This document shows, in pieces, positions 1-7,361 of a stretch of DNA of 15,260 nt. The translations under genes were made by a program, and so were the position numbers. The stretch lies in NCBI GenBank assembly GCA_000434635.1, contig HF988102.1, positions 2,774 to 18,033 on the forward strand, given 5' to 3'. The stretch's first letter is position 1, and each line of letters opens with the position of its first letter. This stretch comes from Firmicutes bacterium CAG:110. GTDB taxonomy: Bacteria > Bacillota > Clostridia > Oscillospirales > Oscillospiraceae. The notes below the pieces were generated by a model, which saw only the letters and a list, made by a program, of their open reading frames with translations, was not told where the DNA came from and ran no database searches.

Positions 1-22
1 CAGGTCTCCGGCGGGAGACCTG
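1..22 (-). terminator. Probable intrinsic terminator at the window edge
   Basis: A perfect 9-bp inverted repeat (CAGGTCTCC at 1-9 with GGAGACCTG at 14-22, loop 10-13) lies 13 bases after the stop of the small cysteine-rich gene on the minus strand. Any T-run would fall before position 1, so the terminator call rests on the hairpin and its place at the end of a transcription unit. It could also be bidirectional with an unseen gene to the left. Confidence 0.6.
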
Positions 23-35
23 CCATTTTATGTTT

Positions 36-209
36 TCACTGCTCTTGAAGCTGGTCGATTTCCTTAGCGATGGTGCAGTTGCTCTGGTAGACGCAGCTGC
101 CGTAGCAGCAGTCCGTCTCGGTGACTGCACCGTCCTCCAGAACGACTTCCACCATGCGGCTGCCGTCCAGCTGACGGCAGTAGCCGGATACAAATTTCTC
201 TGTCTCCAC
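36..209 (-). CDS. Small cysteine-rich protein of unknown function (57 aa), coupled to the GH13 gene
   Basis: The frame opens with GTG at 209 and ends with TGA at 36-38. GGAGG at 216-220 sits six bases before the GTG and lies inside the last codons of the GH13 gene, whose stop is one base upstream, so translation is probably coupled. The protein has five cysteines: C11, a C34-C35 pair, C39 and C45, in a stretch reading DCCYGSCVYQSNCTIAKEI. That spacing could suit metal binding or disulphides. I see no signal peptide and no membrane segment, so a cytoplasmic location is likely. I do not recognise a characterised family. The case for a real gene is the ribosome site, the tight spacing after an established gene, and the terminator just downstream. 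The function is unknown, and a link to glucan breakdown is only suggested by position. Confidence 0.72.
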   Translation of the reverse strand: METEKFVSGYCRQLDGSRMVEVVLEDGAVTETDCCYGSCVYQSNCTIAKEIDQLQEQ

Positions 210-210
210 G

Positions 211-2052
211 TTATCCCTCCACGATGCAGAAGCCCTTGGGCGCCAGCGTCAGCCAGTCCGGGGCTACGGTTTGCAGGTTGTGACCCATGAGAATTTTCCC
301 GGCGGGGATGTCCCAGGGGTCGCCGCAGCGGTTGCAGTAGATTTTCAGCACGCTGCCGCCATAGCGCCGGGTGAAGCCAATCCGGCGATCTTCCGCCTGA
401 AAGAACTGAATGTCCCCCAGACGCAGCGCGTCATAGGCTTTCCGCAGCTGCCCCAGACGGCGGAAATGGGCCAGAAGCTCCGGGTCCTCCCGCCCCCATG
501 GGTAGGTGCGGCGGTTGAAGGGGTCGCGGTAGCCCTCCATCCCGGCTTCGTCGGCGTAGTACAGGCTGGGGCTGCCCGGCAGGGTGTATTGCAGGAAGGA
601 GGCCATCTGCAGCCGCTCCACGGCCACCGGCAGCAGGTTCCGGGACAGATGGCGCTTGGCCTTTTCTTCCCGGGAACCGTCAAAATCGTCCACCAGCGCG
701 GTGAGAATGCGGGGGGTGTCGTGGGTGCCCAGCAGATTCATGTTGCAGGCCGCCACTTGGGGCGGGTAGTTTTCCATAATGGACATCACGGTTTCCTTAA
801 AGCCCCGGCCGCCGTCCAGATTCTTGACGAAGTTCACAATGGCCGTGCGGAAGGGGTAATTCATCACGCTGTCCAGTTCGCCGCCGGTAAAGTAAGTGCG
901 GCGCTTGCCGTAGGCGCATTTGTTGGACGCGTCCTCCCACACCTCGCCCAGAAGCAGGGCGTCGGGATTCAGTTCCTTGATGCGGTTGCGGAGAAGCTTG
1001 ATGAATTCGTCAGGCAACTCGTCCGCCACATCCAGCCGGTAGCCATCCGCCCCCAGCCGCAGCCAATGGGCGAGGACGCTATCTTCGTCCGTGATGATGT
1101 AGCGGACGAAAGCGGGGTCCATTTTGTTCACCGTGGGCAGAGTGTCAAAGTCCCACCAGGAATGATAGACGTTCGGCCAGTTGTAGAAGGTGTACCAGCT
1201 GTAGTAGGGGGATTCCTTGGAATTGTACGCGCCCACAGATGGGAACGCGCCCTCTCGGTTGAAATACAGGCTGTTGGAGCCGGTGTGGGAATACACGCCG
1301 TCCAGAATGACCCGGATGCCCCGAGCGTGGGCCGCATCGCAGAGGGCGGCAAAATCCGCCTCGGTGCCGAGAAGGGGGTCGGGGGTCTTGTAGTCGCCGG
1401 TGTCGTAGCGGTGGCTGGAAAAGCTCTTGGAAATGGGGTTCAGGTAGAGAATGGTAACGCCGAGACCGGCAATATAGTCCATTTTCTCAGTGATGCCCCG
1501 GAAATTGCCGCCGAAAAAGTCGTTGTTCAGCACCTGCCCATCGGGGGTGGGCTTCCAGTCCACTTCGTCGTACCAGTTTTTGTGGATGGTGTAGGGTTTC
1601 AGCTTCCCGGTCACATCGGCCCTTCCGCTGGCGTAAAAACGGTCGGGGAAAACCTGATAGATGGTTGCGCCCTTCGCCCAGTCCGGGGTGGTGAAGTCGG
1701 CGGGGATGCAGCTCAGCTGCCAGAGATCCCCGGCTTCCATGTTGGTGTCGTCCCCCTGCTTGAACAGGCGGAAGCTGCCGCCCTGTGTATCGATGACGAA
1801 ATAGTAGAAAAACAGGCCGGGGCAGGGGATGGAAAACTGCCCCTCAAAAACGTCATACGCGCCCTTTTTCATCTGGAATGCCAGAACGGCGTTCTGCGCC
1901 CATGAGCCGTCCTCATGATTAAAGACGCAGGTGACCTTCGTCGTCAGGACGGAGGTGGGAATATGGATATGCAGGGTGCAGACCTGCCCCGGCGTCAGGG
2001 TGCCGAAGGGGGTCTTGAACTGGGGCTGCTTGCTGTCGTAAAGGATTCTCAT
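211..2052 (-). CDS. Alpha-amylase family GH13 hydrolase (neopullulanase/cyclomaltodextrinase-like)
   Basis: A 613-aa protein with the full set of GH13 motifs. Residues 1-125 form a beta-rich N-terminal region like the CBM34/early-set domain of cyclomaltodextrinases and neopullulanases. Then come IYQVFPDRF (131-139), region I DGVYSHTG (251-258), region II GYRLDVADE with the likely nucleophile D341, region III LLGEVWED with the likely acid/base E370, and region IV GTHDT with D445. It should hydrolyse alpha-1,4 and possibly alpha-1,6 links in glycogen, maltodextrins or pullulan. The exact specificity and GH13 subfamily cannot be read by eye. No signal peptide is visible (MRILYDSK start), so it is probably cytoplasmic. 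The start is supported by GAGGAG just upstream. It has its own promoter, is separated from the glg operon by a plus-strand gene, and is followed one base later by a small cysteine-rich gene. Confidence 0.93.
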   Translation of the reverse strand: MRILYDSKQPQFKTPFGTLTPGQVCTLHIHIPTSVLTTKVTCVFNHEDGSWAQNAVLAFQMKKGAYDVFEGQFSIPCPGLFFYYFVIDTQGGSFRLFKQGDDTNMEAGDLWQLSCIPADFTTPDWAKGATIYQVFPDRFYASGRADVTGKLKPYTIHKNWYDEVDWKPTPDGQVLNNDFFGGNFRGITEKMDYIAGLGVTILYLNPISKSFSSHRYDTGDYKTPDPLLGTEADFAALCDAAHARGIRVILDGVYSHTGSNSLYFNREGAFPSVGAYNSKESPYYSWYTFYNWPNVYHSWWDFDTLPTVNKMDPAFVRYIITDEDSVLAHWLRLGADGYRLDVADELPDEFIKLLRNRIKELNPDALLLGEVWEDASNKCAYGKRRTYFTGGELDSVMNYPFRTAIVNFVKNLDGGRGFKETVMSIMENYPPQVAACNMNLLGTHDTPRILTALVDDFDGSREEKAKRHLSRNLLPVAVERLQMASFLQYTLPGSPSLYYADEAGMEGYRDPFNRRTYPWGREDPELLAHFRRLGQLRKAYDALRLGDIQFFQAEDRRIGFTRRYGGSVLKIYCNRCGDPWDIPAGKILMGHNLQTVAPDWLTLAPKGFCIVEG

Positions 2053-2084
2053 GGCGGTCTCCTCATGATAAACTCGTTCTGTCC

Positions 2085-2113
2085 ATTATAAACCATTTTT
2101 CCGGAAAAGGGAA
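2085..2113 (-). promoter_or_regulatory. Promoter of the GH13 gene
   Basis: On the minus strand a perfect TATAAT (-10, positions 2085-2090) is preceded, across 17 bases, by TTCCCT (2108-2113), a poor -35. The -10 is 32 bases before the start codon, which implies a very short leader. The call rests mainly on the perfect -10 and its place. Confidence 0.6.
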
Positions 2114-2134
2114 GCGTGGGAGAAAGATATTTTG

Positions 2135-2148
2135 GGAAAGCGCTTGAG
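2135..2148. promoter_or_regulatory. Candidate cre (CcpA) or LacI-family operator
   Basis: The 14 bases GGAAAGCGCTTGAG match the cre consensus TGWAARCGYTWNCW at 11 of 14 positions, with the central palindrome AAGCGCTT (2138-2145) intact and mismatches only at the edges. It lies about 60 bp upstream of the expected GH13 start of transcription, between the divergent GH13 and GNAT promoters. Catabolite control of an alpha-glucan hydrolase would make sense, but a maltose-type LacI-family regulator could equally use it. Confidence 0.35.
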
Positions 2149-2174
2149 AAACCCATGCCTTTTTGGATGAAGGA

Positions 2175-2202
2175 TGGACTTTCCCGGTTTTTCTGGTATA
2201 CT
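2175..2202 (+). promoter_or_regulatory. Promoter of the small GNAT gene
   Basis: TGGACT (-35, 2175-2180), a 16-bp spacer, then TATACT (-10, 2197-2202) with an extended -10 TGG directly before it. Transcription would start near 2209, about 20 bases before the coding start, just ahead of the GGAG ribosome site at 2221-2224. Confidence 0.5.
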
Positions 2203-2229
2203 GTACTGGACGGGAAGATAGGAGAATGA

Positions 2230-2658
2230 ATGATGATAAGAAAATTGCAAAATGCAGATATGGACAGGGTAGCCGGTATATGGCTGGACGCCAATCTGAG
2301 GGCGCACTGCTTTATTTCCCCACAGTATTGGAAAAGCAATTTTGACCCGGTAAAAGAAATGCTGCCCCGGGCAGAAGTCTATGTTTACGAAAATGACCGG
2401 GAAATATGGGGCTTTATAGGGCTGAACGGGGAATATATCGAAGGCATTTTTGTTTCCGGTGAAATGCAGTCGCGGGGCATAGGGAAGCGCCTGCTGGACT
2501 TTGTAAAGACGAAAAAGACGGAATTGCGCCTGAATGTGTACCAGAAGAACATGCGGGCGATTCGTTTTTACCAAAGGGAGGGCTTCAAAATTCTGCGGGA
2601 AGGAATGGATGAAGCAACCGGCGAAAAGGATTATGAAATGACATGGCGGCAGGAATAA
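2230..2658 (+). CDS. GNAT family N-acetyltransferase (YjaB/YiaC-like)
   Basis: A 142-aa single-domain GNAT. Motif A, the acetyl-CoA pyrophosphate loop, is at residues 80-90 (QSRGIGKRLLD). Motif B follows at 107-119 (NMRAIRFYQREGF). The N-terminal MIRKLQNADMDRVAGIWLDAN and the block FISPQYWKSNFDPVKE are like YjaB/YiaC-type acetyltransferases, which act on small molecules or protein lysines; the substrate here is unknown. GGAG five bases upstream supports the start at 2230, though ATG at 2233 is also possible. It is a single gene with its own promoter, lying between the GH13 gene and the glg operon, and it ends at a terminator shared with glgA. The gene looks more AT-rich, with more A/T third positions, than its neighbours, so it may be a later arrival. 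That is an eye estimate. Confidence 0.9.
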   Translation: MMIRKLQNADMDRVAGIWLDANLRAHCFISPQYWKSNFDPVKEMLPRAEVYVYENDREIWGFIGLNGEYIEGIFVSGEMQSRGIGKRLLDFVKTKKTELRLNVYQKNMRAIRFYQREGFKILREGMDEATGEKDYEMTWRQE

Positions 2659-2682
2659 AACGCTGTTTGGAGAAAACACGAA

Positions 2683-2718
2683 AAATGCACCGTATGGCTG
2701 CGGCCATACGGTGCATTT
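2683..2718. terminator. Bidirectional terminator between the small GNAT gene and glgA
   Basis: A perfect 16-bp inverted repeat: AAATGCACCGTATGGC (2683-2698) pairs with 2703-2718, loop TGCG. The outer A/T pairs give T-runs on both strands; the minus strand reads into TTTTTCGTGTTTT. It sits 24 bases after the GNAT stop and 18 bases after the glgA stop, serving two convergent genes. Confidence 0.9.
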
Positions 2719-2736
2719 GCTGCATTTTGGAGTATT

Positions 2737-4182
2737 TTACCAGCTCAGCATATTCCGGAACTGCTCCATGTACCGTCCGGCGGGGACGTCCCAGCTGAAA
2801 TCTTTTTCCATGTCCCGCTTCTGCAGGGCGCGGAAGGCTTCCCGGTTGTGATTGTACAGGCCGAGGCAGCGCTTCAGCGAAGCGAAGAAGTCGTCGGCGT
2901 TGTAGCTCTGGAAGGTGAAGCCCAGACCGCCCTCGCCGTTCTCGTCGGCAGGAGGAACGGTGTCCTTCAGGCCGCCGGTGGCGTGAACCACGGGTACGGT
3001 GCCGTAGCGCATGGCGTTCATCTGACTCAGGCCGCATGGCTCGGACTTGGAGGGCATCAGGTAAATGTCGCCGCCAGCGTAAATCCGGGCGGCAAGCCCC
3101 AGATTGAAGGTGATCTGGGCGGAAACCTGATCGGGGAACTGATTCGACAGATCTCTGAAGAAGCTCTCGTATTGAGCTTCGCCGGTGCCAAGGATCAGCA
3201 GCTGGGCGTCTTCCTCCCACATGAGCCGCCGGGCAATGTAGCACAGCAGGTCAAGACCCTTGTGACTGGCCAGCCGGGTGACCATGACCATCAGCGGCAC
3301 GTCAGGCTTGACGGGCAGACCCACTTCTTTTTGCAGGGCGGCCTTCACGGCGGCCTTGCCCTCTACAAAGGTCTCGGCATTGTAGTGAGCGGGAAGGGCG
3401 GGGTCGGTCTCCGGGTTGAAGGTGTTCACGTCGATGCCGTTGGTGATGCCGGTGAGCTTCCATGCGTTGCCCGCAAGGACGCTGTCCAGACCGTGGGCAT
3501 AGTAGGGATACATCAGCTCCCGGGCATAGGTCTCGGACACGGTGGTCACAAGGTCAGCAGTCTCGATGGCGCCCTTCATCACGTTGACGGAGTTGCTCAT
3601 GTCCAGGGTGGAGCGGTACTCCCAGGGAAGCCCCAGCACATCGTCAAAGAACCCGGCGTTTGCCCAGCCCTGATATTCGATGTTGTGGATGGTGTACATG
3701 CAGCGGGTCTTATAGAAGGTGCCGTGGTACATGGCCTTGAGATAAATGGGAATGCAGGCGGTCTGCCAGTCGTTGCACTGGATGATTTCGGGGATGAAGT
3801 TCAGGGCGATCATGGCGTCCAGACAGCCCCGGGAGAAGAAGGCGAAGCGCTCGCCGTCGTCCATGTCCCCGTAAATCGCGCCGGTTCGGGCACCGAAGTA
3901 ATAATCATTGTCCAGGAAATAGACCTGCACGCCGTCATTTCGGTTGGTCAGCTTCATGATGCCGCAGTATTGCTGCCGCCAGCCCAGCTGCACCCGGATC
4001 TCGGCTACCCGCTCCACCATATAGGCGGCGTTGGTTTTGATTTTGTGGTAGTAGGGCAGAAACAGAACGACCTCGTTGCCCGCAATGCGGGCCAGGGCGG
4101 AGGGCAGAGCCTCCATTACGTCGCCCAGTCCGCCGGACTTGGCATAGGGTGCGCCCTCAGAGGCGCAGATGGCAATTTTCAT
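2737..4182 (-). CDS. glgA: Glycogen synthase, ADP-glucose type (GT5)
   Basis: A 481-aa protein of the usual length for bacterial GlgA. It transfers glucose from ADP-glucose to the non-reducing end of a growing alpha-1,4-glucan in the cytoplasm. The ADP-glucose loop KSGGLGDV is at 15-22 in the N-terminal Rossmann fold, NDWQTA at 137-142, and VTRLASHKG (R303, K308) plus SKSEPCGLSQ (E381) in the C-terminal fold. These are the conserved GT5 donor-site residues. The open frame extends upstream to 4437, but the family start MKIAICASEGAPYAKSGG at 4182 has a strong GAGGGGGG site before it. The ATG overlaps the glgD stop as ATGA, a 4-base overlap typical of translational coupling. It is the last gene of glgC-glgD-glgA and ends at a strong terminator. 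No branching enzyme gene (glgB) or phosphorylase gene (glgP) lies in the window. Confidence 0.97.
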   Translation of the reverse strand: MKIAICASEGAPYAKSGGLGDVMEALPSALARIAGNEVVLFLPYYHKIKTNAAYMVERVAEIRVQLGWRQQYCGIMKLTNRNDGVQVYFLDNDYYFGARTGAIYGDMDDGERFAFFSRGCLDAMIALNFIPEIIQCNDWQTACIPIYLKAMYHGTFYKTRCMYTIHNIEYQGWANAGFFDDVLGLPWEYRSTLDMSNSVNVMKGAIETADLVTTVSETYARELMYPYYAHGLDSVLAGNAWKLTGITNGIDVNTFNPETDPALPAHYNAETFVEGKAAVKAALQKEVGLPVKPDVPLMVMVTRLASHKGLDLLCYIARRLMWEEDAQLLILGTGEAQYESFFRDLSNQFPDQVSAQITFNLGLAARIYAGGDIYLMPSKSEPCGLSQMNAMRYGTVPVVHATGGLKDTVPPADENGEGGLGFTFQSYNADDFFASLKRCLGLYNHNREAFRALQKRDMEKDFSWDVPAGRYMEQFRNMLSW

Positions 4183-5291
4183 ACGGTTTCCCCCCTCTTG
4201 ACGATGACAGGACTCTTCTTTGTCCCAATGAGCTTTGCCCCTGGGGTGACGGTGACGTCCTTGTCCAGAATGACGTATTTCAGTTCCGCGCCCTCGCCCA
4301 CCACGGAGTCGTTCATGATGACGCAGTTTTCCACGTCCGCGCCCGGGGCGATGGTGACCTGCCGGAACAGAATGCTTTCCTTGACGTTGCCCTCCAGCAT
4401 ACAGCCGTCGGCCGCCAGACATTTGGCGATCTGGCATTCCTCGCCGTAGTAGGTGGGGACACGGTCACGAACCTTGGTGTAGATGGGATGATTGCCGCCA
4501 AACATGTCGTGGCGGATGTCCCGGTCGATGAGCGCCATGGAGTTTTTGAAATATTCCTCCACGGACTCGTTGTACAGGGCGGCACCGTCGAACTGGTAGA
4601 CATTGACGGAGACCTTGCCCCGCTGCCAGCCGCCCAGAACGAGGTCACGATCCATGTGGAACTTGTCCCGGGCGATCATTTCCTTGGTCTGCTGGATGAG
4701 CCACTTCTTGCCCACCACGAAGATGTCCATGGAAGCGACATAATCGGCGGGGGCGGCAAAGTCCACCAGCATGTCGGTCACGTTGCCTTTCCCGTCCAGC
4801 TTCATGGCCAGATCAATCATCTTTTCCCCGTTGCAGATACCGGCCTTGGTGACTACGGTGATGTTCCGGCCGCTCTTTACGTGGGCGGCGATGACCTTGG
4901 TCAGGTCGATGTTGGAGAGAATGGCGGAGTCGGTCATGATGACCAGCTCGTCATCAGAGCCGTAGGCGAGGAAGTCCATGGCGCTGGCGAGAGACTCCAG
5001 CTTGCCCCGGTAGCGGTGGACTTCGGACTGGGCGTAGGGGGTCAGGAATTCCAGACCGCCCTCCTCCAGCTCCAGCCCCCACTCCTCACCGTCGCCGATG
5101 TGGTTCATCAGGGACTGGTAGTTGTGACGGGAGATGATGCCGATGTGGCGGACACCGGCGCAGGCCAGATTGGACAGCGCCCAGTCTACCTGACGGTAGC
5201 GGCCGCCGAAGGGCAGGGAGGCCATGGTGCGCTTGGTGGTCAGCTCACCAAGGCTTGCGTCGTTGGTAAATACAATACCGGTTACGTTCAT
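4179..5291 (-). CDS. glgD: Glucose-1-phosphate adenylyltransferase, GlgD regulatory subunit
   Basis: A 370-aa GlgD-type paralogue of GlgC, with a nucleotidyltransferase fold (about 1-235) and a C-terminal left-handed beta-helix (about 275-370). It keeps PFGGRYRQVDWALSN but not the catalytic loop GGxGxRL, which here is NDASLGELTTKR (10-21), and the SGDH metal motif is replaced by MTDSAILSNID. It is therefore probably not catalytic itself. In Firmicutes GlgD is known to form mixed complexes with GlgC that raise activity. The frame extends ten codons upstream, but MNVTGIVFTNDASLGEL is the family start and AGGAGG lies nine bases before it, in the 16-base gap after glgC. An ATG within that gap is out of frame and stops at once. 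Confidence 0.95.
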   Translation of the reverse strand: MNVTGIVFTNDASLGELTTKRTMASLPFGGRYRQVDWALSNLACAGVRHIGIISRHNYQSLMNHIGDGEEWGLELEEGGLEFLTPYAQSEVHRYRGKLESLASAMDFLAYGSDDELVIMTDSAILSNIDLTKVIAAHVKSGRNITVVTKAGICNGEKMIDLAMKLDGKGNVTDMLVDFAAPADYVASMDIFVVGKKWLIQQTKEMIARDKFHMDRDLVLGGWQRGKVSVNVYQFDGAALYNESVEEYFKNSMALIDRDIRHDMFGGNHPIYTKVRDRVPTYYGEECQIAKCLAADGCMLEGNVKESILFRQVTIAPGADVENCVIMNDSVVGEGAELKYVILDKDVTVTPGAKLIGTKKSPVIVKRGETV

Positions 5292-5307
5292 TGCATTTTT
5301 CCTCCTG

Positions 5308-6498
<1,191 letters not shown>

Positions 6499-6526
6499 GG
6501 TCACAGCTCCTTATGTAGATTTTTGA

Positions 6527-6594
6527 GAATCTCCCGTTGACCCGGAGATTCGTTAGTGCCTCTCTCGGTTTTGCGCAGATGTTTGGGGACATCT
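6527..6594 (-). promoter_or_regulatory. Structured 5' leader of the glg operon, two hairpins, class unknown
   Basis: On the minus strand the leader between the predicted start of transcription (about 6605) and glgC holds two stem-loops. The first is AGATGT/ACATCT (6589-6594 with 6577-6582, 6-nt loop). The second is GAATCTCC/GGAGATTC (6544-6551 with 6527-6534, 9-nt loop). Between them lies an unpaired stretch with GCGCAAAACC. The second hairpin ends about 18 bases before the AGGAG site. No T-run follows, so neither is a plain terminator. I cannot assign a known riboswitch. Confidence 0.4.
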
Positions 6595-6611
6595 ATCCAC
6601 TCTGATAAAAT

Positions 6612-6640
6612 ATCATATTTTCCCTGATTAGGAAAGGGAA
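6612..6640 (-). promoter_or_regulatory. Candidate promoter of glgC-glgD-glgA
   Basis: On the minus strand TATGAT (-10, 6612-6617) lies 17 bases from TTCCCT (-35, 6635-6640), the same weak -35 hexamer and spacing as at the GH13 gene. An 8-bp inverted repeat TTTTCCCT/AGGGAAAA (6618-6625 with 6635-6642) spans the spacer and -35. It could be an operator, or a weak terminator hairpin for the upstream GNAT gene. Confidence 0.45.
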
Positions 6641-7209
6641 AAATTATCTAAATATTGATGAATGAATTCTGCGTTTTGCATAACGGCCTGCCATGGGACG
6701 GGGACGCCGCCCGGGGGATCGATGCCCTTCAGCCGCTTTTCCATCCAGTTGAGGTCAAGCCACCTGCCAAACTTGAAGCCGCAGGCCGGGAAATGAGCGA
6801 CGGTGCGGTAGCCGCGCTTTTCGTGGAAGCGCATGGAGTTCTCGTTTTCCCCGCAGACGAGGGAGTAAAGAAGGTAATACCCCTGCGCGTCGAGGATCGC
6901 TTCCAGCGCGTCGTACAGCGCTTTTCCGATGCCCTTTCCCCGTGCCTGAGATTTGAGATAAATGGTGGGTTCGGCGCACCAGGCATATGCCGCCCGGGTA
7001 AAGGGCAGACTTGCATAGGCATAGCCGAGAATCTGCCCGCCTTCCTCCCAGAGAAGCCATGGGAACTGGGTGGTGATGGCGTGGTAGCGGCGTAAGAATT
7101 CTTCTTCGCTGGGTGGGTCATATTCAAATGTGGCGGTAGAGGTCAGAACGTAAGGCCGGTAAATGGCAAGCATGGCGCTTACGTCTTCCTCGGCGGCAAT
7201 CCGGAGCAT
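6628..7209 (-). CDS. GNAT N-acetyltransferase, phosphinothricin acetyltransferase-like (PAT/MnaT group)
   Basis: A 193-aa GNAT. The acetyl-CoA loop is at 88-98 (QARGKGIGKAL), followed by NENSMRFHEKRGY (122-134) and GFKFGRWLDLNWMEK (144-158). The last is the hallmark C-terminal block of the phosphinothricin/methionine-sulfone acetyltransferase group. The start MLRIAAEEDVSAMLAIYRPYV is also typical, with AIYxxYV, and the sequence TSTATFEYDPPS follows. Such enzymes acetylate amino groups of amino-acid analogues; the substrate in this organism is unknown. GGAGG seven bases upstream fixes the start. After about 165 residues of normal GNAT there is a tail of some 30 residues (KGIDPPGGVPVPWQ and on), slightly longer than the group's usual length. 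It is transcribed away from mgtE from a back-to-back promoter, and its last codons overlap the glgC promoter. Confidence 0.92.
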   Translation of the reverse strand: MLRIAAEEDVSAMLAIYRPYVLTSTATFEYDPPSEEEFLRRYHAITTQFPWLLWEEGGQILGYAYASLPFTRAAYAWCAEPTIYLKSQARGKGIGKALYDALEAILDAQGYYLLYSLVCGENENSMRFHEKRGYRTVAHFPACGFKFGRWLDLNWMEKRLKGIDPPGGVPVPWQAVMQNAEFIHQYLDNFSLS

Positions 7210-7227
7210 GGGAATTCCTCCTTTTTT

Positions 7228-7246
7228 CCGCCGGTGCGGCCGGCGG
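7228..7246 (-). other. GC-rich hairpin directly before a ribosome site
   Basis: CCGCCGG (7228-7234) pairs perfectly with CCGGCGG (7240-7246), 5-nt loop. In the GNAT mRNA it lies just upstream of six A's and the GGAGG site (7217-7221). It may insulate the ribosome site or stabilise the 5' end. It is not a terminator for this gene because A's, not T's, follow. Confidence 0.5.
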
Positions 7247-7280
7247 ATAGTAAAAGCGATATATTTTCATTTTACTATCC
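7245..7280. promoter_or_regulatory. 11-bp inverted repeat overlapping the GNAT -10 box (candidate operator)
   Basis: GGATAGTAAAA (7245-7255) and TTTTACTATCC (7270-7280) are perfect inverted copies, 14 bases apart. The right arm covers the GNAT -10 element and the left arm lies just past the expected start of transcription. Only part would be transcribed, so a DNA-level protein site fits better than an RNA hairpin. Confidence 0.45.
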
Positions 7281-7297
7281 CAACTTCTTTCCGTCAA
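7269..7297 (-). promoter_or_regulatory. Promoter of the phosphinothricin-type GNAT gene
   Basis: On the minus strand TTGACG (-35, 7292-7297), a 17-bp spacer and TAAAAT (-10, 7269-7274), each hexamer 5 of 6 to the sigma-A consensus. The expected start of transcription is near 7262, giving a leader of about 50 nt. Confidence 0.75.
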
Positions 7298-7299
7298 GG

Positions 7300-7328
7300 T
7301 TGACATTTCCGTCAAAGATGGGTAAAAT
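7300..7328 (+). promoter_or_regulatory. Promoter of mgtE
   Basis: TTGACA (perfect -35, 7300-7305), a 17-bp spacer and TAAAAT (-10, 7323-7328). This is the best promoter in the window. Its -35 is only two bases from the -35 of the divergent GNAT promoter. A 10-bp direct repeat, TTTCCGTCAA, occurs at 7288-7297 and again at 7306-7315, flanking the -35. Transcription should begin near 7335, giving a leader of about 160 nt. Confidence 0.8.
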
Positions 7329-7361
7329 AAGAGAAACTGTGACTTCAAAGGAGGGATTCTC

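Noticed and set aside
271..1905. Long plus-strand open frame (544 codons) opposite the GH13 gene
   Set aside because: Its protein is low-complexity (V/A/G/H-rich) with no family motif, as expected of the antisense of a GC-rich gene. The opposite strand encodes a clear GH13 enzyme.
2737..4437. A longer GlgA starting at 4437
   Set aside because: The extra 85 residues overlap the 3' end of glgD in another frame and do not look like GlgA. MKIAICASEG at 4182 has the ribosome site.
6560..6605. c-di-GMP-I riboswitch in the glgC leader
   Set aside because: Only GCAAA-like and CUAA-like fragments match; the GNRA loop and the conserved 3' part are not found.
6628..6642. Intrinsic terminator after the PAT-like GNAT gene
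   Set aside because: The 8-bp A/T-rich stem TTTTCCCT/AGGGAAAA has no clear T-run on the minus strand and overlaps the glgC promoter. Read-through from the GNAT gene into glgC is possible.
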